Shown: positions 9,301 to 15,009, numbered from the stretch's first letter. The stretch: DNA of 16,176 bases from an uncultured bacterium (GCA_902782905.1 CACZPB010000195.1:1-16176); one strand, 5' to 3'. The notes: generated by a model not told the origin, from the letters alone. Numbers and translations: made by a program.

Positions 9301-12300
9301 TGTTACCTATTTTTTCCGAAGCTTGAGAAAGCTCTGCATCAATTTTTTCTCCCAATGCGTCTGTTGTTTGAGAAACAACGTCAGAGAGAAGAGAATGAAG
9401 CGAATCAAACTGCCCTTCTATTATATTTATTTGGCGAGATAAATCTTCATCTATTTTGACATCTAATTCTTCAAACTCTTTTTTTAATTCCCCAAACTGT
9501 TTTTTAATAACTCCAAAGCTTATTTGCCACTCTGATACAGTTTGTTCATTAAGATTGTTTAAAAGATTTTTTTGAGCAACAAAGTTATCCAATATTTTTG
9601 AAAGAGTACCCGACAACGCTGTTGTTGTCTCTGAAGAGAGATTATTAACAGATAATTCAAGGGAGCTGAAACTATTCACAACATCAGATACTTTGATATC
9701 AATTTCACCTAAAACATCTGCTGTATTATTTTTAATTGTATCAACAGATTGATTAACTTCGTCTACAAAATCTTTTTTAACGAAATCTACAATTTCTCTG
9801 TTCGAGCCTTCTATATTCAAAACAGCTTGAGATACATTTTCACCAAGAGAAGATACATTCACTCTCAAAGATTCGATTATGTGTTCGATTTCTGTCTTTA
9901 ATTCATTTTTTAAATCTATAGCCTGTTTTGATGCACTTGCATGAAGGTTTTCGGAACTAAATTTGAGTTCATTAATTTTATCTGTGTTTTCTTGTGAAAA
10001 ATCATTCTTAAAATCTGTAACTTTATCAAGTAAATTGTTTTTTAATACATCCAATTTAACATCAAAATCCGACTTCAATTTATCCGCAGAAGCTAACAAA
10101 TCGCTTACATTGGTCGTCATTGTAACATTGTTAACGTTAAGAATTTCTTTTATCTCATCAAAATTCCCTTGCACTTCTGCAATCTTATTGTACGAATTTT
10201 GAATATCATTTTTTATGTCAGCACTATTTTCTGCAATAGCGGATGTTATACCTGAATAATTCTGTTCGGAACTTGTTTTTACTTGAGAAAAATTCTTCTC
10301 AATTTCCGATTTTACTGTTTCTACTGCATTATTAACATTTTCATTAACTTCCGCAAATCTCTCATGTGCTGCCTGAATATCATTTTTTATGGCTTCACTG
10401 TTTTGGGAAATTGCAGAATTTATACCTGAATAATTATGTTCAGCATTAGACTTAAGTTGAGAGATGTTTACCTCTATTTGAGATTTTATCACATCCACGA
10501 TATTCTTAATATCTTCAATATAATTGAGATTATTATCTTTTAGCGCATTTTCGATTTGAGCAAATTTTGCATCTAACCCTGCCGTGTTTGCATCTTTTGC
10601 TACACTTACGTACGACAAAACATCTAATATTGATGCTGAAATTCCGTCTATTGCAGCTTTCATTTCTTGCCAAGATTGCTGTTGAACTTGCTTTACCTCA
10701 TCCTCAACATTATCGAGCTTACTTATAAGAAGCTCATATTTGCCGAACAAGTCGTTTGATAAAGTTTCTGAAAGATCTCCGCTTACAGAGTCTAAAGAAG
10801 AAGCCAAATCTTGCTTTGCTGCATACAAATCTACCTTAAAATCTTTGACTGCATTGACAAAATCAAGTGCCAATACGGCATCTACAGAGTTTTTCAAATC
10901 CTCAAATTCGCGTTTTGCATTACTTATTTCAACAACCGAAGCATCTAATTTGTAATCCAGTGTTCCTGATAATGATTTAATATTGGATAATTTTTCTTCA
11001 ATATCTTCTGATGATTTTGAAGCATTTTCTTTCTCCGCTTCAAAAAAAGCTTTAATACTGTTTTCAAACAGCGTTAAGCGATCTGTCATATTTGAAAAAA
11101 TTGCGTTATTTGAAGATGTATTATTTTCATCAAATTGCGCCAGCACTGCTTTCAAAGAAGATATGCCCTCGCCGATTTCTGAAAAGCTCCTCTCGCACAA
11201 TTCCACTATAGAAGCTTGAGAGTCCTTTACTCTTGAGCTTAGACTCTGAGCACTTGAGGTAATATCACCGACGGTTCTCGTTACATTAGCTTCCACCAAC
11301 TGCGACAGCTTATTAAATTCACCGGTTACATGCTCTTTTATTTCATCCCTGTTGTTTTGAGATTGAAGAACATAACCGTTTAATATTTCCCTCAAAAGAG
11401 AATTGATATCCGCCTTAAATTCGGAAAATTCATGCTCATTTGAAACGCTTTTTACCAAAACTTCCAAATCATCGAATTTTGCGGCTAAAGACGCTGTATT
11501 TTTATCACCATTTTCGAATATTACTGATTTTAGTCCGGCTATTATATTTACGGAAGCATCTATTTTTTCGGAAAGAGTGTCTACTTTTTCGGTTTTTCGA
11601 GTCAAAGCATCAATAGAATTTATAATTTCTGCATTTTTTTCAGCCAAATCCAATATATTTCTCTTAGCTGAAATTATATCTTCCTGCTTTGCCAGAGAAT
11701 TTAATTCTTCCGAGAATCCGTCACTCTTTTTGTCCATAAGTTGAAGCGCAGATAATATTGCATTAGAAGATGAAACAACATCCGCTATCTGAGATGAAAA
11801 CTGGGTTAGAGATTCCTCAGGATTAATCTCGGATACACTTTTTAATACATTTTTGAAACTTTCATTCAAATTTAAAACAATTGAATCAAAACCGTTGTTA
11901 ATATGCTCCAATTCTGTTTTTAAAGAAAAAATATTTTTCAGAATTTCCTGCTTTTGAGAATCATCTGAGCGCATTGTATCAAGTCTTAAAGTAATTTCCC
12001 CGAGGGCTTCTTTTTGAGAGACAACTTCTCTTGAAAAAACGGAGAGATTTGTCGCTACGACATCAAATAATTCTTTTACCTCTGATGATTTAATGGTTTC
12101 TGAGCTATTTTTTAATAAATTAGAAAACAGAGATTCAATTGCGCCGAATTTTGAAACTAACACACTATAGCGTTCTTCCATGTTTGATTTTAAATCAGTC
12201 AAATAAACTTTTATAAGTTCTACATCTTCGTCTGTATTAATTTTTTCCAATTTTGAATTAATACCTTCCAAAAGTTTATCAACATCGGAAGTGTTTAAAA

Positions 12301-12385
12301 TCCCTTGCGCTCTTATTGAATTTAACAGGGTTTTCACGGTATCAAAATTCTCTTTTATTTCTGAAAAATTATCAATCTCTGCCAT
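6344..12385 (-). CDS. giant coiled-coil protein, 2013 aa, function unknown
   Basis: An uninterrupted 2013-codon frame. The protein has no signal peptide and no membrane segment and is dominated by heptad-like patterns such as 'LKxxLxxKLxE', 'IxxLxSxL' and 'KxDxxFxEL', rich in S, E, D, K, L, I and N. By eye it has four prolines (in INPEES, LRPEV, LPEIT, MTPLE), three cysteines and three tryptophans, which suits long nearly continuous helices. Residues 635-692 and 693-750 are a tandem 58-aa repeat. The ends differ from the repetitive middle: the N-terminus (MAEIDNFSEIKENF) and the last ~150 residues with KVGGMDRQLAKLNKSIEKIA may be docking regions. Database searches would likely give only low-complexity hits to apolipoprotein, MCP or SMC coiled coils. 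It heads the operon and has a near-consensus promoter. A cytoplasmic scaffold or filament is a guess. Confidence 0.93.
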   Translation of the reverse strand: MAEIDNFSEIKENFDTVKTLLNSIRAQGILNTSDVDKLLEGINSKLEKINTDEDVELIKVYLTDLKSNMEERYSVLVSKFGAIESLFSNLLKNSSETIKSSEVKELFDVVATNLSVFSREVVSQKEALGEITLRLDTMRSDDSQKQEILKNIFSLKTELEHINNGFDSIVLNLNESFKNVLKSVSEINPEESLTQFSSQIADVVSSSNAILSALQLMDKKSDGFSEELNSLAKQEDIISAKRNILDLAEKNAEIINSIDALTRKTEKVDTLSEKIDASVNIIAGLKSVIFENGDKNTASLAAKFDDLEVLVKSVSNEHEFSEFKADINSLLREILNGYVLQSQNNRDEIKEHVTGEFNKLSQLVEANVTRTVGDITSSAQSLSSRVKDSQASIVELCERSFSEIGEGISSLKAVLAQFDENNTSSNNAIFSNMTDRLTLFENSIKAFFEAEKENASKSSEDIEEKLSNIKSLSGTLDYKLDASVVEISNAKREFEDLKNSVDAVLALDFVNAVKDFKVDLYAAKQDLASSLDSVSGDLSETLSNDLFGKYELLISKLDNVEDEVKQVQQQSWQEMKAAIDGISASILDVLSYVSVAKDANTAGLDAKFAQIENALKDNNLNYIEDIKNIVDVIKSQIEVNISQLKSNAEHNYSGINSAISQNSEAIKNDIQAAHERFAEVNENVNNAVETVKSEIEKNFSQVKTSSEQNYSGITSAIAENSADIKNDIQNSYNKIAEVQGNFDEIKEILNVNNVTMTTNVSDLLASADKLKSDFDVKLDVLKNNLLDKVTDFKNDFSQENTDKINELKFSSENLHASASKQAIDLKNELKTEIEHIIESLRVNVSSLGENVSQAVLNIEGSNREIVDFVKKDFVDEVNQSVDTIKNNTADVLGEIDIKVSDVVNSFSSLELSVNNLSSETTTALSGTLSKILDNFVAQKNLLNNLNEQTVSEWQISFGVIKKQFGELKKEFEELDVKIDEDLSRQINIIEGQFDSLHSLLSDVVSQTTDALGEKIDAELSQASEKIGNNIAEKLEEYKAQIEQLFESFKTQGNEQAEFIKNRALELNSVLEQALDKQNKDAVLQLGEISSHLKNVLTESLQLTADDYASLKEKLVEFTSENKQNNDDMISSVRAQLDDITKFVDSGLDVQAQEVNTLFEDLKAEMKKLDDKFAEAQDKTSADYDDISKTLNNDLRPEVIGLGDKIVSVIESSTFDIASKLGTASEEMSDGLNSSLIEFKKAFETLSEKFDRDNAGRLSYVQSKLKELEDKFNSSIEELKNSSKTEMASVIVSQTELNSAELQSIEDIADKLIEQSESIKQNTIGCKDLVNKLVEEQFSLVTKNIEKETDVIVGDLIEQFDILRANNKDDLASLSSNIEGSVAGYVIDAVNDLKSYLDIKTDTTVQDSKLDSLRDELSRYVDDTVENINKLLEVSVFSDAISDLKSTNEVLLGSMADKLNSQIKEFIEQNAVKKLDDKLNLFDKKFVDTVVDKYEEIKLLSAQYNGAFEKISTSVSELVDDFANSREVFSSNIGALSKSLTASVDELKGSFADLKAQILNKSFDEAFHASVHNQISGIENLVREQIGYMEDINELCVSNLPEITEMSAAVKFGIQKSIGDVISKLNEQDVDVKEELAKLKSEIITQFINIFNQISFVAEEEEILDFIQEKHSNLINVLSRIETNVEAKMNSLRQDISLINEKITSIMSSEGDVDYIYSLQDLESDIANLRLVLNEMKENNKSAELDELISSTNGIYALVETFKKDFDGLSEDVLSISTRTNKLLLASDESYKMLQDNLQDFRLVINDLDERTKNFVHDAGIDKIDSKLGTLNTMIQNGAKTNQVFNQVFEYLAEWVDKAGEQIATISDRVETLDDIGQIKVMLEDLKAEAEDDSDNKEMIEALGAVFEKQAKRINSLETKLDRLIVETTISNKNVKIDMTPLEDTLNGFLVSIGDKMSEQQEKIKTLEAKLEEIGSLVDNKDTAQLTKKVGGMDRQLAKLNKSIEKIASNVVEK
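10136..10483 (-). repeat. tandem 58-aa (174-bp) duplication inside the giant gene
   Basis: Two adjacent units, 10310-10483 and 10136-10309, encode segments that both contain 'S-x-I-E-x-N-x-S-Q-x-K', 'NYSGI-x-SAI' and 'IKNDIQ'. The DNA is also similar: the stretch reading gaatatcattttttatg on + occurs at 10201 and at 10375, exactly 174 bp apart. This is recent compared with the more diverged heptads around it. Confidence 0.85.
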
Positions 12386-12420
12386 TTTACACTCTATCCC
12401 TCATTTTAATGTATATGATA

Positions 12421-12449
12421 ATTATATAATAATATAAAAATAGTGACAA
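12421..12449 (-). promoter_or_regulatory. promoter of the giant-gene operon
   Basis: Read on the minus strand: TTGTCA (12449-12444), a 17-nt spacer, and a perfect TATAAT (12426-12421). Transcription would start near 12414, giving a leader of about 29 nt with AGAG 6 nt before the ATG at 12385. The -35 box overlaps the -35 of the divergent spmA promoter by 5 bases. Confidence 0.7.
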
Positions 12450-12471
12450 ATATTAATTTTTTTTCTAATAT
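12443..12471 (+). promoter_or_regulatory. promoter of spmAB, possibly giving a leaderless mRNA
   Basis: GTGACA (12443-12448), 17-nt spacer, TAATAT (12466-12471). Only 6 nt separate the -10 box from the spmA ATG, so the transcript would begin at or next to the start codon; no Shine-Dalgarno sequence is present. Confidence 0.5.
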
Positions 12472-12477
12472 TAAGTT

Positions 12478-13062
12478 ATGAACTACATATTTTTTATACT
12501 TTTTATATCGGCAATCCTAGTTGGTGCATTTAACGGCACGCTTTCCGATGTCGTAAATGCCATGCTTACATCCTGTGATACTGCGGTCAAAATAGCTTTT
12601 TCATTAATCGGAATAATGGCTTTTTGGCTTGGGATTATGCGTATTGCAGAAAAAAGCGGACTGGTACAATTGGTTGCAAAACTTCTCAAACCTATTACAA
12701 AAATATTATTCAAAGATATCAAAAAAGATTCACCTGCCGTCGGTGACATTGCAATGAGTATATCCGCAAATGCTCTCGGATTAACAAATGCAGCAACTCC
12801 CATCGGATTGAAAGTTATGAAAGAACTGCAAGAGGACAATGAAAATAAAGAAGAAGCTACTGATTCTATGTGCATGTTTTTAGGAATGAACACGGCCGGT
12901 TTTCAAATAATTCCCGCAACAGTTATTGCAATACTGGTTGGTGTCGGCTCTAAAAATCCAACAGAAATCATTCTTCCGACACTTATAGTTACAACTCTTG
13001 CTTTCTTTACAGCAATAATAACGGCACTAATTTTGAAAAAACTCTGGAGGAAGCATGATTGA
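12478..13062 (+). CDS. spmA: spore maturation protein A family membrane protein
   Basis: A 194-residue polytopic membrane protein carrying the nucleoside-recognition (Gate) domain. It matches SpmA from the first residues, which fixes ATG 12478: VGAFNG (15-20), LIGIMAFWLGIMRIAEKSGL (43-62) and SANALGLTNAATPIGLKVM (96-114) are family hallmarks. Several hydrophobic helices are visible at about 2-18, 40-56, 128-150 and 160-185. In Bacillus, SpmA and SpmB are needed for spore-core dehydration, yet the pair is widespread in non-sporulating bacteria, where its function is unknown; a transport role is assumed from the Gate fold. It overlaps spmB by 8 nt, and the two proteins are likely made together. 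No other sporulation gene is in the window. Confidence 0.94.
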   Translation: MNYIFFILFISAILVGAFNGTLSDVVNAMLTSCDTAVKIAFSLIGIMAFWLGIMRIAEKSGLVQLVAKLLKPITKILFKDIKKDSPAVGDIAMSISANALGLTNAATPIGLKVMKELQEDNENKEEATDSMCMFLGMNTAGFQIIPATVIAILVGVGSKNPTEIILPTLIVTTLAFFTAIITALILKKLWRKHD

Positions 13063-13591
13063 AAAATTTTCCGTTTGCATTCTTCCTGCAATGATTTTAA
13101 TAATATTATCACTTGGGCTTATCAAAAAAGTTCCTGTTTATGAAGAATTTATTGAAGGCGCAAAAGACGGTTTTAAAGTTTCTATATCAATTATTCCGTA
13201 TCTTGTGGCTATTATAGTAGCTATTTCAATGTTTAAAGCATCCGGTGCGATTGATTTAATAACATCCTTATGCGGAAAAACGCTTGAAAGACTATCGATT
13301 CCAAGCGATATTATCCCAATTATGATTACTCGCTCACTTTCTGGTTCAGCAACACTTGGGCTATTTTCAGACATTGCAACAAGACTCGGACCGGACAGCT
13401 TCGTTACAAAACTCGCCGCGGTAATGGTCGGAAGCTCTGAAACAACATTTTATGTCCTTGCTGTATACTTCGGCTCTGTCGGTATTAAAAAATTCAGATA
13501 TGCACTCCTAACAGGAATAATCGCCGATATTACAGGTATTGTACTAGCAATTTTGGTTGCTCGATGGTTCTTTCTTGCCAGCACGTTGTAG
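13055..13591 (+). CDS. spmB: spore maturation protein B family membrane protein
   Basis: A 178-residue membrane protein, the usual partner of SpmA, also with a Gate domain. Landmarks are KVPVYEEFIEGAKDGF (25-40), the RSLSGSATLG motif (93-102) and GSSETTFYVLAVYFGSVGI (126-144), all characteristic of SpmB. Hydrophobic helices lie at about 7-23, 45-60, 120-140 and 150-172. ATG 13055 has an excellent GGAGG at 13046-13050 and lies inside the end of spmA, so translation is coupled. The last 62 nt are also coding on the opposite strand for the tail of the zinc-ribbon protein. No intrinsic terminator follows the stop, so transcripts may run into the convergent gene. Confidence 0.94.
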   Translation: MIEKFSVCILPAMILIILSLGLIKKVPVYEEFIEGAKDGFKVSISIIPYLVAIIVAISMFKASGAIDLITSLCGKTLERLSIPSDIIPIMITRSLSGSATLGLFSDIATRLGPDSFVTKLAAVMVGSSETTFYVLAVYFGSVGIKKFRYALLTGIIADITGIVLAILVARWFFLASTL

Positions 13592-13919
13592 TAAAAGGAC
13601 GGCTGCACTCATCAACCTCACTCTTTACCAACGCTGCAAAATTTATATCTATGAAATTTATTTGGTCTAATTTTTCGACCTTAAATTTTTCCGAACCGCA
13701 ATTCCCGCAGAAATGATGCTGCGGAACAATTTCGCCACCTTTAACCATTGCCTTCATCTTTACTCCGCAGCAGCTGCATCTTGTAATATACCACTCATTT
13801 TTTATCAACTTGCCGCAATCAGGACAATATCCCTGCTCCATATCAGGTGATATTTTTTCATGCTGGCATTTCACTCCTAAATTCGGTAAAAATAACTTTA
13901 TTAAATCCGTTACAAACAT
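13530..13919 (-). CDS. small zinc-ribbon protein
   Basis: A 129-residue soluble protein with two likely zinc knuckles: CPDCG (32-36) pairing with CSCCG (48-52), and FCGNCGS (70-76), possibly with H68/H69. Such ribbons bind zinc for structure or for nucleic-acid or protein contact; no specific family is recognised. The ATG at 13919 has GAGG 5 nt upstream. The last ~20 residues (WQERTIEQPKLLVQYL) are read antisense to the spmB C-terminus, so the two genes overlap tail-to-tail by 62 nt. The ribbon part lies outside the overlap, so the gene seems real, but the tail may be a late extension through loss of an earlier stop. Confidence 0.78.
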   Translation of the reverse strand: MFVTDLIKLFLPNLGVKCQHEKISPDMEQGYCPDCGKLIKNEWYITRCSCCGVKMKAMVKGGEIVPQHHFCGNCGSEKFKVEKLDQINFIDINFAALVKSEVDECSRPFTTTCWQERTIEQPKLLVQYL

Positions 13920-13937
13920 TTTAGCCTCACTGATTTA

Positions 13938-13965
13938 GTTTTAAGAATATTTATCACAAAGTCAA
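13938..13965 (-). promoter_or_regulatory. probable promoter of the zinc-ribbon gene
   Basis: On the minus strand TTGACT (13965-13960), 16-nt spacer, TAAAAC (13943-13938). The -35 is 5/6 and the -10 is 4/6; the start codon follows 18 nt after the -10 box. Confidence 0.4.
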
Positions 13966-14026
13966 AAGATTTAATCATTCATTAAGAAATGTTACAAAAA
14001 AGCAAAAATCAAGCAATTTTTTAGAG

Positions 14027-14055
14027 TTGAAACACTTTGTATATATGAGGATAAT
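14027..14055 (+). promoter_or_regulatory. promoter with no downstream ORF (candidate sRNA promoter)
   Basis: TTGAAA (14027-14032), exactly 17 nt, GATAAT (14050-14055); each hexamer matches the sigma-70 consensus at 5 of 6 bases. No gene starts within 440 nt, and a strong terminator lies 100 nt downstream. Confidence 0.5.
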
Positions 14056-14061
14056 CATTAA

Positions 14062-14161
14062 TATTTTCACACGAGTTTTAGATTTTAGATTTAATACACT
14101 TAATATACATACTACACTTCACACATTAAAAGTTTTTAGAGTCGATAAGACTCTTTTTTTT
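14062..14161 (+). ncRNA. candidate small RNA of about 100 nt
   Basis: The interval between the expected start site (about 7 nt after GATAAT) and the intrinsic terminator at 14138-14161 would give a free RNA of roughly 100 nt. It contains no ATG, is AT-rich, and has a single-stranded-looking body with short repeats (ttttagattttagattt) before the terminal hairpin. This layout is typical of a trans-acting sRNA. Alternatives are an attenuated leader for the HTH gene at 14497, or a chance promoter. No known RNA family is recognised. Confidence 0.4.
14138..14161 (+). terminator. intrinsic terminator of the candidate sRNA
   Basis: A 6-bp perfect stem AGAGTC/GACTCT (14138-14143 with 14149-14154) around loop GATAA, followed by an unbroken T run to 14161. 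No plus-strand gene ends just before it: spmB stops 547 nt upstream, and the opposite-strand zinc-ribbon gene lies between. Confidence 0.75.
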
Positions 14162-14340
14162 GGGGTAAATGGAGAGGGGGGGTAAATGAAGGGGGGTAAA
14201 TGGAGAGGGGGTAAATGTATTGGGCTTGGCGAGATGACTACCGGCTTAGCGTCATAGCGAGGAGGGGGGTAAATGTATTGGGCTTGGCGCGATGACTACC
14301 GGCTTGGCGTCATTTTTTGGGGGGAAGGGGAATAGAGGGG
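14161..14340 (+). repeat. G-rich, strand-asymmetric repeat island
   Basis: By my count the 180 nt hold 81 G and 18 C, about 55% GC in a roughly one-third-GC region, and the first 60 nt hold 30 G and no C. The unit GGGGTAAATG recurs (GTAAAT at 14165, 14182, 14196, 14211 and 14269). G runs of 4-7 lie at 14162-14165, 14176-14182, 14191-14196, 14207-14211, 14264-14269, 14319-14324, 14327-14330 and 14337-14340. No open frame crosses it because GTAAAT units carry TAA. Confidence 0.85.
14207..14313 (+). repeat. direct repeat of 49 nt, two copies, with nested 20-nt period
   Basis: Copies at 14207-14255 and 14265-14313 (58 nt apart) differ at two positions. Each holds two GGCTTRGCG boxes 20 nt apart (14223, 14243, 14281, 14301) and an ATGAC...GTCAT inverted pair. 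Copy two is followed by six T, so it could act as a weak terminator; copy one runs into a GCGAGGAGG stretch. Confidence 0.85.
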
Positions 14341-14496
14341 AGTGCTGAAATACTGTAATCAGTTTAAATCATTTTGAGAGTCCCTGTTGTCGTACACTAA
14401 ACTTATAAATTAATAAAAATACTAGCCAAATGTCCTATAGACTTTAACTCGCCAGTGTAGAAAATAATAGTTAAGGATACAAAGAGGTTATTGGAG

Positions 14497-14709
14497 ATGA
14501 AAAAGGATAGCACTACAGATATATTTACTCAAAGGGAAAAAGAAGTTTTAGAAGTGCTTATAAAAGGAAAAAGTAACAAAGAAATAGCTGATAAATTAAC
14601 AATTACAAGCCATACTGTTAAAGCACATATTGCTTCTATTTACGAAAAATTGAAGGTGTCTAACAGAGTACAAGCAACTGTAAAATATTTGCAGCTTATT
14701 AATAGGTAA
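14497..14709 (+). CDS. solo LuxR/GerE-type HTH regulator
   Basis: A 70-residue protein that is almost only a LuxR-type DNA-binding domain: FTQREKEVLEVLIKGKSNKE (8-27), then IADKLTITSHTVKAHIASIY with the recognition helix, and EKLKVSNRVQATVKYLQL. No receiver or ligand-binding domain precedes it, as in Bacillus GerE. ATG 14497 is chosen over the TTG at 14491 because AGAGG (14483-14487) is then 9 nt away; GGAG also abuts the ATG. It would act as a dimeric transcription factor without phosphorylation input, or with a partner elsewhere. The 571-nt non-coding stretch upstream carries the sRNA candidate and G-rich repeats. No sure promoter was found for it. It is convergent with the two-helix membrane gene across a shared terminator. 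Confidence 0.88.
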   Translation: MKKDSTTDIFTQREKEVLEVLIKGKSNKEIADKLTITSHTVKAHIASIYEKLKVSNRVQATVKYLQLINR

Positions 14710-14722
14710 CAAATACGAAAAA

Positions 14723-14744
14723 CGGAAACAAGGATTTGTTTCCG
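14723..14744. terminator. bidirectional intrinsic terminator
   Basis: A 9-bp perfect stem CGGAAACAA/TTGTTTCCG with loop GGAT, between the convergent HTH and membrane-protein genes. On the minus strand five T follow at once (14722-14718); on + the T-rich tract is looser and begins some 6 nt later. It probably serves both genes, best for the minus strand. Confidence 0.75.
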
Positions 14745-14772
14745 CTTAAATTTGTTTGATTTTTGTTTTTTA

Positions 14773-15009
14773 TTAACGATCATAAGTATCAAGATGAGCA
14801 TCTGATAGTTTGTCGTTTATAGACATAACAAGATAGATTAAAAAGAAAACAAAAATAAAACTTACAAGACCTGCCCATAGAACACCTAGCCCTGCCCAGA
14901 TACCTTGAGCTGCCATAACTTTTACGGTTGAAATTATTAGACCGACGAGTGTTACAACCGCCATAATATCAACTAAAATGCCGCCAAAATTTACTACAAA
15001 GTCTCTCAT
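14773..15009 (-). CDS. small two-helix membrane protein
   Basis: A 78-residue protein with two hydrophobic segments at about 11-32 and 43-64, separated by a short loop with AAQGIWAG, and a polar C-terminal tail INDKLSDAHLDTYDR. The arrangement vaguely resembles DUF4282-type inner-membrane proteins, but I cannot assign it. The N-terminus has one positive residue (R2) and the tail is acidic. ATG 15009 has AGGA 8 nt upstream, and a promoter is proposed at 15044-15071. It ends just before a strong terminator, so it is a single-gene unit, convergent with the solo HTH gene and divergent from the MCE gene. Confidence 0.75.
   Translation of the reverse strand: MRDFVVNFGGILVDIMAVVTLVGLIISTVKVMAAQGIWAGLGVLWAGLVSFIFVFFLIYLVMSINDKLSDAHLDTYDR

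Noticed and set aside
6378..11744. Several open frames of 70-160 codons on the plus strand inside the giant gene
   Set aside because: They are antisense to a continuous 2013-codon frame, are serine/leucine/phenylalanine-rich as expected from mirrored coiled-coil codons, and show no ribosome-binding sites or motifs.
6344..12385. Giant gene as a phage tape-measure protein
   Set aside because: No tail, capsid or other phage genes nearby and no membrane helices; the neighbours are housekeeping genes.
14207..14313. CRISPR-like repeat pair
   Set aside because: Only two 49-nt copies with a 9-nt gap, no spacer-sized unique sequence and no cas genes; better described as a direct repeat.
14289..14318. 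Terminator formed by ATGAC/GTCAT and six T in repeat copy two
   Set aside because: The stem is only 5 bp with a 12-nt loop and copy one lacks the T run; too weak to call.
14062..14490. Riboswitch upstream of the HTH gene
   Set aside because: No recognisable aptamer consensus; the terminator is 336 nt from the start codon.
14491..14496. TTG at 14491 as the start of the HTH protein
   Set aside because: It adds only two residues and would leave AGAGG just 3 nt away; ATG 14497 fits better.
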